A DNA stretch of 64,000 nucleotides from CAYJAD01 sp964370015 (GTDB taxonomy: Bacteria; Desulfobacterota; Desulfovibrionia; Desulfovibrionales; Desulfovibrionaceae): contig CAYJHD010000003.1 in assembly GCA_964370015.1 (NCBI GenBank), positions 1-64,000 on the forward strand, given 5' to 3'. The position numbers were made by a program, and so were the translations under genes. Each line of letters begins with the position of its first letter. The first letter of the stretch is position 1. The notes beneath the pieces are model-generated. The model worked only from the letters and a program-made list of their open reading frames with translations. It searched no databases and was not told the DNA's origin. Of this stretch, positions 51,065 to 59,430 are shown one piece after another.

Positions 51065-51565
51065 TTACATGGCACTTAAGCTTTCCATTTCTGTTTCGGT
51101 GAGCAACTTATCAAGGTCAAGTAAGATAAGCAGTCTGTCCTCAAGCTTACCCACACCGCGCATATATTCAGAGCCTATGCCGGCCACAACGGCTGGTGGT
51201 GGTTCCACGGTGGATTCCTTAATGCGCAGCACTTCGCACACAGCGTCCACCACAAAGCCCACAATCTGACCGCCAAGATCCATAACCTTAATACGGGTTT
51301 GGCTATCGTGGATGGCTGTTTTCATGCCAAAGCGTTTACGCATGTCGATGACGGGAATCACCTTACCGCGCAGGTTAATAACGCCTTCCACAAAGGCCGG
51401 CGCATTGGGCACCTTGGTAATGGGCATCATGCGAATGATTTCTTGTACTTTAAGAATTTCCACGCCAAATTCTTCTTCGGCAATCTTAAAAGTAACCATT
51501 TGGATGAGGCTGCTATCATCCGAGCCATGATAGGTGGCTTTATTTTCGCTATCAACTTCACTCAT
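51065..51565 (-). CDS. cheW: Chemotaxis coupling protein CheW
   Basis: A 166-residue CheW that links chemoreceptors to CheA. The two SH3-like halves are clear: LIQMVTFKIAEEEFGVEILKVQEIIRMMPITKVPNAPAFVEGVINLRGKVIPVIDMRKRFGM (about 18-80) and VMDLGGQIVGFVVDAVCEVLRIKESTVEPPP (about 93-125). GAGGAG precedes the ATG by 6 nt. A sigma-28 type promoter sits at 51615-51641 with a leader of about 45 nt. No CheA or receptors are adjacent. Confidence 0.96.
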   Translation of the reverse strand: MSEVDSENKATYHGSDDSSLIQMVTFKIAEEEFGVEILKVQEIIRMMPITKVPNAPAFVEGVINLRGKVIPVIDMRKRFGMKTAIHDSQTRIKVMDLGGQIVGFVVDAVCEVLRIKESTVEPPPAVVAGIGSEYMRGVGKLEDRLLILLDLDKLLTETEMESLSAM

Positions 51566-51614
51566 ATACTATTCTCCTCATAGAGTCATGATACAATTTT
51601 AACCATTACCATAT

Positions 51615-51641
51615 GTATCGGTAAGCTACATAAAAACTATA
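51615..51641 (-). promoter_or_regulatory. Predicted sigma-28 promoter of cheW
   Basis: On the minus strand TATAGTTT, 11 bp, then ACCGATAC: 7/8 and 6/8 to TAAAGTTT-N11-GCCGATAA. The spacing equals that of the flgM-operon promoter at 5659-5685, which also has ACCGAT, so the two back each other up. Confidence 0.7.
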
Positions 51642-51655
51642 GAGCAAAGCCCTGT

Positions 51656-52672
51656 TTATAAACCTTGTTCTTTCATATGCATAATTAAATCGCATACGCG
51701 GCAAGAATAGCCCCATTCATTGTCATACCAAAGTACAATTTTGGCAAAATTACCGTCTTGCACGGTGCAATATTCTGCCTCCACAATGGTGGAATGTGTA
51801 TTGCCCTTAAAGTCTAAGGAGACCAAGGGGAGTTCATTATACTCTATGATACCCTTATAATCACCTTCAGCGGCGGCTTTTAGGGTGGCGCGCAAGGTGT
51901 CGGTATCGGTTTTGGTTTCAAAAAGGGCTGTAAAGTCCACGGCGGACACGGTGGGCGTGGGCACGCGCAAAGAATAACCGCTGAATTTTCCCTTCATGGC
52001 AGGGATAACTTTAGCCACGGCACTGGCGGCACCGGTGGACGTGGGTATAATATTCAGGGCACCGGCGCGAGCGCGACGTAAGTCCTTGTGAGGCATGTCT
52101 AAAATGCGTTGGTCATTGGTGTAGGAGTGAATGGTGCACATGGTGCCTTGGCTAATGCCAAAGGTTTCGTGCAGCACTTTTACCACAGGGGCCAAACAAT
52201 TGGTGGTGCAAGAAGCATTGGACACCATATGATGCTTTTTTGGGTCATAATCTTGCTCATTGACGCCTAAAACCAAGGTAAGGTCTTCATTTTTGGCTGG
52301 AGAGGTGAAAATAACTTTTTTCGCACCATTTTCTCTATGAACTTTAGCTTGTTCGGCATCGCGAAACACACCGGAAGATTCGATGACGATGTCCACATTG
52401 TGCTTTGCCCAAGGGATATTTTTGGGATCGCGTTCGCTGTAGCATTGTACTTTCCAATCACCCACGGTGGCTACAGTTCCGTCAAGGGTGGCGTCAAAAT
52501 AACCGCGACCGTAAACAGAATCATACTCCAAAAGGTGAAAGCAGGTGGGCGCATCACATAAATCGTTGATGGCCACAATTTCTACATCTTCCAAAAAATC
52601 TTTGTGTAAAATGTGAAAAACTTGACGACCAATGCGACCAAAACCATTAATACCAATACGAACTTTGTTCAT
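51656..52672 (-). CDS. gapA: Type I glyceraldehyde-3-phosphate dehydrogenase
   Basis: A 338-residue glycolytic enzyme converting glyceraldehyde-3-phosphate to 1,3-bisphosphoglycerate with NAD+. The Rossmann start is RIGINGFGRIGRQVFHIL. The catalytic Cys is in SNASCTTNCLAPV (about 155-167), and the phosphate and substrate regions are in GAALNIIPTSTGAASAV-type wording GALNIIPTSTGAASAVAKVIPAMKGKFSGYSLRVPTP. The catalytic His is in HSYTND. No other glycolysis gene neighbours it. The ATG at 52672 gives MNKVRIGINGFG. Confidence 0.97.
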   Translation of the reverse strand: MNKVRIGINGFGRIGRQVFHILHKDFLEDVEIVAINDLCDAPTCFHLLEYDSVYGRGYFDATLDGTVATVGDWKVQCYSERDPKNIPWAKHNVDIVIESSGVFRDAEQAKVHRENGAKKVIFTSPAKNEDLTLVLGVNEQDYDPKKHHMVSNASCTTNCLAPVVKVLHETFGISQGTMCTIHSYTNDQRILDMPHKDLRRARAGALNIIPTSTGAASAVAKVIPAMKGKFSGYSLRVPTPTVSAVDFTALFETKTDTDTLRATLKAAAEGDYKGIIEYNELPLVSLDFKGNTHSTIVEAEYCTVQDGNFAKIVLWYDNEWGYSCRVCDLIMHMKEQGL

Positions 52673-52899
52673 GATTAACCTCAGGTGAAAGTGTTGAGAA
52701 TTGAGATTATAGTATGGAATTTCTTATGCAAGATGACGCTTCATTTGGATTAATAAATATAAGACCGAAAGAGTAAAAGTTCAAGTGGCGTTTATGTGAA
52801 AAATGTTATTTAGTTACTTTGTTGAGATTTTATATAATAAATATTCATAGTTGGGTGATGGTGAGCTTTCTTAACGAAAACAAAAATATAATTGATGTT

Positions 52900-53100
52900 A
52901 TTCATTGGTTTTGCGCTCCCGCGTGGGGGGCAAGGGCCTCTTGGGGCTAGTTGCCCCGAAGTACAATCTTTTAGTGAAGCGAAAAAGAGGTATGTAGGAG
53001 CTGGCAGGGGGCGAAGCCACCTATGAAGCCCCTTTAAAATCTAAACAAAATATATAGCTAAAATTTTTTATCTCCCCGATGACGCGGATTCTACGTTATC
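52900..53100. repeat. Interspersed noncoding repeat, copy B
   Basis: The GC-rich unit at 52909-52938 is followed by GGGGCTAGTTGCCCC (a hairpin), then 52961-53100, which matches 61453-61641 including GAAGCGAAAAAGAGGTATGT, GAAGCCCCTTT and TGACGCGGA..CTACGTTATC. It takes up much of the 745-bp gapA-pstS gap. The rest of that gap (52673-52899 and 53101-53307) is A/T-rich and I see no gene there. Confidence 0.75.
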
Positions 53101-53307
53101 CCAAACTTACTCTCCCATCTTCGCTGGTGGAAGCTCTACATCACCACAAACGCAAATTCCAAAAAACAAAATGTGTCATACACACAACACAAAAAATACC
53201 ATAAGCAACAAATTTCCACAAAAAAATAAAATTAAATATTTTTTGTAACATTTCATTTCACACAATATTACAACTAATTACATATACAAAAAAGTGTCAC
53301 TCCCACT

Positions 53308-53347
53308 CTGTCACCATTCTTTTTCCCTTTTGTCATCTATTTGTAAC
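53308..53347 (+). promoter_or_regulatory. Predicted Pho-box array upstream of pstS
   Basis: CTGTCA (53308), TTGTCA (53330) and TTGTAA (53341) stand in an 11-bp phase; TTGTCATCTATTTGTAAC (53330-53347) is a full two-unit box. It ends 70 bp before the pstS ATG, where a PhoB site should lie. Confidence 0.65.
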
Positions 53348-53417
53348 ATAGAAAAACGATACCCATGTTGGCGCTGCTGAAAGCGCATTCTTCAAAAACA
53401 AAATTTAGGAGTTCATA

Positions 53418-54233
53418 ATGAAATTGTCCCGCGTAGTATTTGCTGCCTTGTTGGCACTTGGTCTTGCTGCACCTGTGCAAGCTAAAGAAGAAATCGTTAT
53501 CAACGGTTCCACCACTGTGTTACCCGTTATCCAAAAAACTGCTGAAGCCTACATGGAAAAAAATCCCAGCGTAGCCATCGCCATTTCCGGCGGCGGTTCC
53601 GGTAACGGCATCAAAGCTCTTATCGATAACTTGTGCAACATCGCCATGGCTTCCCGTGACATTTCCGGTAAAGAAGTGAAGCTTGCCGAAAGCAAAGGCA
53701 TCGCTCCTAAGCGTTATGTTATTGCCATCGACGCTTTGGTACCAGTGGTTCACCCTTCCAGCAAACTCACCAATCTTACCATTGAACAATTAAAAGGCAT
53801 TTACAGCGGCAAAATCACCAATTGGGAAGAAGTTGGCGGTCCAGACAAGAAAATCGTTGTTATTTCTCGCGACACATCTTCCGGCACCTATGAAACTTGG
53901 CAAGAAAAAATTCTTGGCAAGGCTCGCGTAGCTCCTTCTGCTTTATTGCAAGCTTCCAGCGGCGCAGTGGTACAAGCTGTTGCTAAAAACCCCAACGCCA
54001 TCGGTTATATCGGTTACGGTTATGTGAGCGACACCACCAAAGTATTGAGCGTAGACGGTTTCCAAGCCACTCCTGAAAATGCCCTTTCCGGCAAATGGCC
54101 CATCGCTCGTGACTTGTACCTCTTCACCAATGGCGAACCCCAGGGCGAAGCTAAAAACTTCATTGACTATGCCCTTGGCGCCGAAGGTCAAAAGCTCGTG
54201 AAAGAAGTGGGCTTCATTCCTTTAAGCAAGTAA
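53418..54233 (+). CDS. pstS: Phosphate ABC transporter substrate-binding protein
   Basis: A 271-residue periplasmic binding protein. Residues 1-22 are a signal peptide (MKLSRVVFAALLALGLAAPVQA). Phosphate-contact motifs are INGSTTVLP (about 28-36), SGGGSGNGIKAL and SRDISG, and RDTSSGTYETW (about 155-165). It delivers phosphate to PstCA. Codons here look like those of strongly expressed genes. GGAG is 8 nt before the ATG. A hairpin between it and pstC probably sets more PstS than channel. Confidence 0.96.
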   Translation: MKLSRVVFAALLALGLAAPVQAKEEIVINGSTTVLPVIQKTAEAYMEKNPSVAIAISGGGSGNGIKALIDNLCNIAMASRDISGKEVKLAESKGIAPKRYVIAIDALVPVVHPSSKLTNLTIEQLKGIYSGKITNWEEVGGPDKKIVVISRDTSSGTYETWQEKILGKARVAPSALLQASSGAVVQAVAKNPNAIGYIGYGYVSDTTKVLSVDGFQATPENALSGKWPIARDLYLFTNGEPQGEAKNFIDYALGAEGQKLVKEVGFIPLSK

Positions 54234-54250
54234 ATATCAAATATAGTTAA

Positions 54251-54296
54251 AAAACCCTCCCCATGTTGCCTCAAAGGCGCGTAGGGAGGGCTTTTT
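54251..54296 (+). terminator. Intercistronic hairpin between pstS and pstC
   Basis: AAAACCCTCCC pairs with GGGAGGGCTTTTT, with an internal GCCT/AGGC helix; a T run follows. It could act as a partial terminator giving excess pstS mRNA, as in other bacteria. Confidence 0.75.
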
Positions 54297-54315
54297 GGCA
54301 TGAAAGGCATAACAC

Positions 54316-55191
54316 ATGAAAGAAAAAATCATCAATTTTTCACTGGCTGGCGCGGCGACATTTTCGCTTCTTTCCTTGCTTGGCATCATGCTCTTCCTTT
54401 TTTGGGAAGGCTTACCCATATTTAATGTTGTCTCGGTGACCGATTTCCTTTTTGGACAATATTGGTACCCCACCTCAGACCCCGTGGACTTTGGCATATT
54501 CCCCTTGCTCGTGGGATCGCTTTCTGTGACCATCTTGGCCTCACTCATTGCCGTGCCCCTTGGCGTCATGACGGCGGCTTATTTAACTGAAATTGCCTCC
54601 ACCAATGTACGCCGCATAGTAAAGCCCTTCGTGGAACTTTTGGCAGCCTTGCCATCGGTGGTCATCGGCTTTTTCGGCATGGTGGTGGTGGCCCCCATTT
54701 TACAAGATTATTTGGGTGCTTCCACAGGTCTTAACGTTTTCAACGCCAGTCTCATGTTGGCCTTCATGTCTGTGCCCACCATTTGCTCCGTGGCAGAAGA
54801 TGCCCTCTTTGCGGTGCCGCGTCCTTTACGCGAAGCCTCCCTTGCCCTTGGGGCCACTCGTTGGGAAACCACGGTGAAAGTTGTGGTGCCTGCCGCGCTG
54901 TCGGGCATTGGCACAGCCATCATGCTGGGCATGTCCCGCGCCATTGGTGAAACCATGGTGGTGCTCATGGTGGCTGGCGGCGCCGGTATGATTCCCGGTT
55001 CCATTTTCGACCCCGTGCGCCCCATGCCTGCCTCCATTGCCGCAGAAATGGCCGAAGCTCCCTATAGAGGCGAGCATTACCACGCCCTTTTTGCCATTGG
55101 TATGGTACTTTTCTTGTTCACATTAGCCTTTAACATGATCGCCCAGCACATTGCCGAAAAGCATAAGCAAGTGGGCTCTTCCAGCCTATAG
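54316..55191 (+). CDS. pstC: Phosphate ABC transporter permease PstC
   Basis: A 291-residue inner-membrane permease with about six spans. The cytoplasmic EAA loop is REASLALGATRWETTVKVVVPAALSGIGTAIMLGMSRAIGETMVVLMVAGGA. The N-terminal WEGLPIF and FGIFPLLVGSLSVTILASLIAVPLGVMTAAYLTE are PstC-typical. AAAGG precedes the ATG. It pairs with PstA, which starts 9 bp downstream. Confidence 0.95.
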   Translation: MKEKIINFSLAGAATFSLLSLLGIMLFLFWEGLPIFNVVSVTDFLFGQYWYPTSDPVDFGIFPLLVGSLSVTILASLIAVPLGVMTAAYLTEIASTNVRRIVKPFVELLAALPSVVIGFFGMVVVAPILQDYLGASTGLNVFNASLMLAFMSVPTICSVAEDALFAVPRPLREASLALGATRWETTVKVVVPAALSGIGTAIMLGMSRAIGETMVVLMVAGGAGMIPGSIFDPVRPMPASIAAEMAEAPYRGEHYHALFAIGMVLFLFTLAFNMIAQHIAEKHKQVGSSSL

Positions 55192-55199
55192 GAGTACAC

Positions 55200-56072
55200 A
55201 TGAATTTTACCGCTTCTTCCGCTTCGCGTATGGCGCGCCAAAGCTTCATGTTTGGCATATTGCGTCTGGCGGCCTATGTTAATGTGTCTGCCTTGGTCGT
55301 TGTTTGTATCTTCTTGGCTGTGCAAGGCCTTCCGGCTCTTTCTTGGGAATTTATTGTCGAATCCCCACGCAAAATGATGACAGAAGGCGGCATTTGGCCT
55401 TGTATCCTCGGCACCTTTTTGCTTTCCCTCGGCGCATTGCTCATAGCTTTCCCCTTGGGCGTGGCTTCTGCCATTTATTTGCATGAATACGCCGGACGCA
55501 CCACCTTTGCTCGCTACATTCGCCTTGGCGTAAATAACCTTGCCGGCGTGCCTTCTGTGGTATTTGGCCTCTTTGGTCTGGCCTTTTTCGTGACCTTCTT
55601 AGGCATGGGCGTCAGTATTTTAGCCGGTGTGCTCACCTTGGCTGTGCTCACCTTGCCCGTCATCATCGGCACCGCCGAAGAAGCCCTGCGCACCGTGCCT
55701 GACACCTATCGCGAAGCCTCCTTTGGCCTTGGTGCCACCAAATGGCAGACCATTGCTCGCGTGGTGCTTCCTGCCGCCACACCTGGTATGCTCACCGGCG
55801 CCATCTTGGGTTTATCCCGCGCCGCAGGTGAAACCGCTGCCATCATGTTCACCGCGGCTGTGTTCTACACGCCTAAAGATCCCGATTCTGTGTTCAGCGC
55901 CGTCATGGCTTTGCCTTATCATATGTATGTGCTTGCCACCGCCGGTACAGAAATTGAAAAAACCCGTCCTTTACAGTACGGCACAGCCCTTGTGCTCATC
56001 CTGTTGGTGCTTGGCATGAATATCTTTGCCATTTACTTGCGCGACCGCATGCAAAAGAAAAAAGGCCATTAA
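55200..56072 (+). CDS. pstA: Phosphate ABC transporter permease PstA
   Basis: A 290-residue permease with about six spans. Family blocks are GGIWPCILGTFLLSLGALLIAFPLGVASAIYLHEYAG, NNLAGVPSVVFGLFGLAFFV, REASFGLGATKWQTIARVVLPAATPGMLTGAILGLSRAAGETAAIMFTAAVFY. AGGAG precedes the ATG. The ATPase pstB for this complex lies in the phoB operon. A terminator follows at 56147-56178. Confidence 0.95.
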   Translation: MNFTASSASRMARQSFMFGILRLAAYVNVSALVVVCIFLAVQGLPALSWEFIVESPRKMMTEGGIWPCILGTFLLSLGALLIAFPLGVASAIYLHEYAGRTTFARYIRLGVNNLAGVPSVVFGLFGLAFFVTFLGMGVSILAGVLTLAVLTLPVIIGTAEEALRTVPDTYREASFGLGATKWQTIARVVLPAATPGMLTGAILGLSRAAGETAAIMFTAAVFYTPKDPDSVFSAVMALPYHMYVLATAGTEIEKTRPLQYGTALVLILLVLGMNIFAIYLRDRMQKKKGH

Positions 56073-56146
56073 AACCGGCTTTTGCTCCGCACAAGGCAAA
56101 AAGTTATGCCTTTGTCTTTACGGGGCACATTATGAAAAACTCCCCC

Positions 56147-56178
56147 AAGCCCTTTGGTTCACCCCAAGGGGCTTTTTT
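56147..56178 (+). terminator. Terminator of the pst operon
   Basis: AAGCCC(T)TTGG pairs with CCAA(GG)GGCTT and a TTTTTT run follows. It separates pstA from the OlsF-like gene, which thus needs its own promoter. Confidence 0.8.
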
Positions 56179-56349
56179 GTGGGGACAAGCCTTCGTTTTT
56201 TACTCCGTATGTAAAAAATCCTATTAAATCTTCATATTACTTGGTTGCTTTTAATACTCTTTTGGTCTACATTGTCACCACACAACAAGCATGGCTTAAC
56301 GTCTAGCCGCGCAAAAATGCACCACTTTTCAGTATTTCAGGAGAGCATG

Positions 56350-58116
56350 ATGGATCGAGGCCCCAAAACCTCCCTAAACCATGAAGACAGCACCGCCGTG
56401 GCTCAAACGCCAAGACTTAAAGCATCGGGATCATTAATCACTCGCGTGCTGGGTTTACACAGTCTGCTTACCGAATATGAAAAAATGCCCCTTGCCGAAA
56501 CTCCATGGGATTTTGGGCATGCTACCTTACAACAATTACATATTTCTCTAGATCATCAAGGGGAAAGCCTTGATGCATTGGCTGAACCGGGCCCTGCGCT
56601 GGTCTTTGCCAATCATCCCTTTGGCGGTGTGGAGGGCGTTATTCTTGCGGCATTATGCGGCACTTTGCGCCATGATTTCAAATTACTTGCCAATGAAATG
56701 CTCACCCGCATTCCCGAGCTGGCACCCATGATTATCCCCGTGGATGTGTCGGGTAAAAACCAACGCGAAAATATGCAATCTGTGCGTCAAGCCGTGCGCC
56801 ATGTGGAGCAGGGCGGTGCCTTGGGAATTTTCCCCTCGGGCATGGTGGCCCATTGGCAAATGAACACCAAAACCATTGTGGAGCCTGTGTGGCAATCCCT
56901 GTGTGGTCGCTTGGCGCGTCAAGCCCATATCAAAGCCATACCCATCTATTTTAAAGGGCGCAATTCCATGCTTTTCCATGCCGCTGGGTGCATTCATCCC
57001 ATGCTGCGCACGGTGCTTTTGCCCAGAGAGCTTTGGGGTAGACGAAATTCCACCGTGGATTTTGTGGTGGGTAAACCTGTGGATGGCAGTGTTTTGCATG
57101 CCCTTAAAAATGATGCCGCACGTACGGCGCTCATGCGCATTCGCTGTGAACAGCTTGGCGTCACTAAAGAAGATGTCACGGATAAAATCTGGCCTGTTCC
57201 CGTGGCTCAAGCTTGCCCCCATGAGCAATTACAGCAAGAAGGCCAAAAGTTTTTAGACAGAGAAACCCTGGCCACCGAAGGTCGATATGCGGTTTTTGCC
57301 ATACAAGGGCATGAATCTTCGTGTATTTTGCAAGAAATTGGGCGCCTGCGCGAAGAGACTTTCCGCCTTGTGGGCGAAGGCTCGGGCAATGAGCGCGACA
57401 CAGATTCTTTTGACAAAGACTATACGCACTTGGTGCTTTGGGATGTGGAAAAAAACACCATTGCCGGTGCTTATCGCGTGCGCTGTTTTATGCCCGAAGA
57501 AGCTCATCAAAGCCAAGAAAAGCTCTATCTCGCCTCACTTTTTGATATTCAAACGCCCTTTTATGAGCAATGCGCCAATTCCATGGAACTGGGCAGAGCC
57601 TTTGTGAAACCCGAATATCAGCGCGATTATGTGCCGCTCATGCTTTTGTGGAAGGGCATTGGACGCATGATTGTGCGCCATAAATTGCGTACGCTTTTTG
57701 GTCCTTGCAGCATGGGTCTTGGTTATACTGACGCTTCGGCGCATATTTTACGCCAAACCCTAGAGGCAAACCATTGGGAACACGATTTATGTCAATACAC
57801 CCAAGGTAAACGCCAGCCCAGGGATTTTGCAGGCCCCAATGCGCCCAATGTGCAGGGTCTTGATTACAAAATGGCCAACAAAATGGTGAAAGATATCGAA
57901 GGCGATAAAGGCTTGCCCATTTTATTCAAGCATTATCTGCAATTGGGCGGACGCATTGCGGCCTTCCATGAAGATAAAGACTTTGGCACCCTTGATGCGC
58001 TCTTGGTGGTGGATTTGGCGCACACGCCGGAAAAGGTTCTTCTGCGCTACATGAGCCCACAAGAAGTAACGGAACTCAAAGCCAGCTACGGTCCCGTTAC
58101 TCCCAGAAATTCTTAA
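56350..58116 (+). CDS. Two-domain acyltransferase, OlsF-like (putative ornithine/amino-acid lipid synthase)
   Basis: A 588-residue protein. The N-terminal half is a glycerolipid-type acyltransferase with NHPFGGVEGVILAAL (about 88-102) and FPSGM (about 161-165). The C-terminal half (about 300-585) is a GNAT fold of the hemolysin/OlsB type: EIGRLREETFRLVGEG, DTDSFDKDYTHLVLWDVEKNTIAGAYRVRC, NSMELGRAFVKPEYQRDY and LFGPCSMGLGY. The fusion of these two families is found in OlsF, which makes ornithine lipids with one enzyme. Acylation of another amino acid is equally possible. AGGAG is 6 nt before the ATG at 56350. Nearness to pstSCA suits a phosphorus-free lipid made in phosphate shortage. Confidence 0.75.
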   Translation: MDRGPKTSLNHEDSTAVAQTPRLKASGSLITRVLGLHSLLTEYEKMPLAETPWDFGHATLQQLHISLDHQGESLDALAEPGPALVFANHPFGGVEGVILAALCGTLRHDFKLLANEMLTRIPELAPMIIPVDVSGKNQRENMQSVRQAVRHVEQGGALGIFPSGMVAHWQMNTKTIVEPVWQSLCGRLARQAHIKAIPIYFKGRNSMLFHAAGCIHPMLRTVLLPRELWGRRNSTVDFVVGKPVDGSVLHALKNDAARTALMRIRCEQLGVTKEDVTDKIWPVPVAQACPHEQLQQEGQKFLDRETLATEGRYAVFAIQGHESSCILQEIGRLREETFRLVGEGSGNERDTDSFDKDYTHLVLWDVEKNTIAGAYRVRCFMPEEAHQSQEKLYLASLFDIQTPFYEQCANSMELGRAFVKPEYQRDYVPLMLLWKGIGRMIVRHKLRTLFGPCSMGLGYTDASAHILRQTLEANHWEHDLCQYTQGKRQPRDFAGPNAPNVQGLDYKMANKMVKDIEGDKGLPILFKHYLQLGGRIAAFHEDKDFGTLDALLVVDLAHTPEKVLLRYMSPQEVTELKASYGPVTPRNS

Positions 58117-58119
58117 ATC

Positions 58120-58896
58120 TTAAGCAAATAAATCTGCAAGCACGTATTTGTATAAAAGGGTAGTAAAGAGCAGACCCAGCGCCATATACAAAAAGATGCG
58201 CACCATTTTTACGCCCACCTTAATGGCTAGCCTTGCGCCCATTTGATTACCGATGATGCTCCCCACGGCGCACGGTATGGCCAAGGCATACAGCACCACG
58301 CCGCCCGAAGCAAAGGTGGCCAAAGCCCCCACATTGGAAGCCAAATTAAGCACCTTGGTGGTGCCGGAAGCGCGCACCAATTCCATGCCCAAGGTGAGAT
58401 TTAAGGCCAAAATGAAAAATGAGCCCGTGGCAGGGCCAAAAAATCCATCATACACGCCAATGCCAAGCCCCACCAGGGCCACATAAATCTTCTGTGTTTT
58501 CACAGGAATATCTTTTTCTACGCCCACGTTTTTTCCAGAAAAAAGCGAACACACCAAGCCCAGTGGTAATAAAAAAGCCATGATTTTACCCAAAAGAGCC
58601 GGTGCCACCTGCAAAGCCAGCCATGAGCCCAAAGCACCACCAATGAAGGCCGATGCAAAACCCACGGGAACCAAATGCAATACTATGAGATTATTACGCA
58701 AAAAAGGCCATATGGCGGTGAGAGAGCCAAGACTTGAGGCAAATTTATTGGTTCCCAGCGCAAAGTGGGGCGGTATGTTAAAAAGCATGAGCGATGGAAT
58801 GGTGATGAGGCCGCCGCCACCGGCAATGGCATCCACAAATCCGGCCAAAAGGTACATGAAGGCACAAGCCACTATGACATACAGTTCTAATTCCAC
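58120..58896 (-). CDS. TSUP (TauE/SafE) family anion permease
   Basis: A 258-residue inner-membrane protein with seven or eight spans. The first half begins MYLLAGFVDAIAGGGGLITIPSLMLFNIPPHFALGTNKFASSLGSL, and the second half repeats it as GVYDGFFGPATGSFFILALNLTLGMELVRASGTTKVLNLASNVGALATF, both family hallmarks. Substrates include sulfite, sulfoacetate and thiosulfate; for a sulfur-reducing host one of these is plausible, but the sequence does not tell. It is the last of four same-strand genes with gaps of 2-12 bp. Confidence 0.9.
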   Translation of the reverse strand: MELELYVIVACAFMYLLAGFVDAIAGGGGLITIPSLMLFNIPPHFALGTNKFASSLGSLTAIWPFLRNNLIVLHLVPVGFASAFIGGALGSWLALQVAPALLGKIMAFLLPLGLVCSLFSGKNVGVEKDIPVKTQKIYVALVGLGIGVYDGFFGPATGSFFILALNLTLGMELVRASGTTKVLNLASNVGALATFASGGVVLYALAIPCAVGSIIGNQMGARLAIKVGVKMVRIFLYMALGLLFTTLLYKYVLADLFA

Positions 58897-58908
58897 GCTT
58901 TTTTCCTT

Positions 58909-59421
58909 TTATATCATTCTTTGTATTTGGCGTAACATGCCAGAAAAATCATCCACACCCAGGGCCGCAAATAAAGCTAAGACCAAGGCCAAGAAAAGAT
59001 ATTCCTGTGGAGATCCTGTGGAAAAAAGCTTCAATGAAAAACGTTTTTGCTGTGAGAAAGGCAAGAGAGGAATGCCCGAAGGCGTGCACATATCCAAAAG
59101 AACATGAAACATGCCCCCAAAGGCCACGCCACCCAAGAAATACAATTGTTTCAAGGGCAAGTGCAAAGCCCCCATACTGCGCGGATACATATATAAAAGC
59201 ACCCAAAACAGCAACAACAACGCATACCAGCCAAACCAATGGGTGAAACCGCGATGTATGGCTTTAAAGGTTTTTTGAGGATTGGGACTCATGCGCGAAA
59301 TGCCCATATCTATCACATCGGGCAAAATGGCACCAAAAGCCACACCGGCCAAAGCCGCATGGGGCCAGTCAAGCAAAAGAGCCATGCCCACGGGCACGCT
59401 TTGATGGGTTATCCATTTCAT
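58909..59421 (-). CDS. YdjM-type membrane-bound metal-dependent hydrolase
   Basis: A 170-residue membrane protein with about four spans. The conserved polar motifs are AGVAFGAILPDVIDM, FKAIHRGFTHWFGW and GGMFHVLLDMCTPSGIPLLPFSQQKR, placing Asp and His residues for metal. The family (YdjM, DUF457) is described as metal-dependent hydrolases of unknown substrate. It ends 12 bp before the TSUP permease and starts 9 bp after the EamA gene; shared transcription is likely. Confidence 0.85.
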   Translation of the reverse strand: MKWITHQSVPVGMALLLDWPHAALAGVAFGAILPDVIDMGISRMSPNPQKTFKAIHRGFTHWFGWYALLLLFWVLLYMYPRSMGALHLPLKQLYFLGGVAFGGMFHVLLDMCTPSGIPLLPFSQQKRFSLKLFSTGSPQEYLFLALVLALFAALGVDDFSGMLRQIQRMI

Positions 59422-59430
59422 CTTTAGACC

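Noticed and set aside
52909..53100. Repeat B as a degraded transposase gene
   Set aside because: No conserved reading frame across copies A, B and C; similarity is at the DNA level with hairpins, so a noncoding repeat is the better reading.
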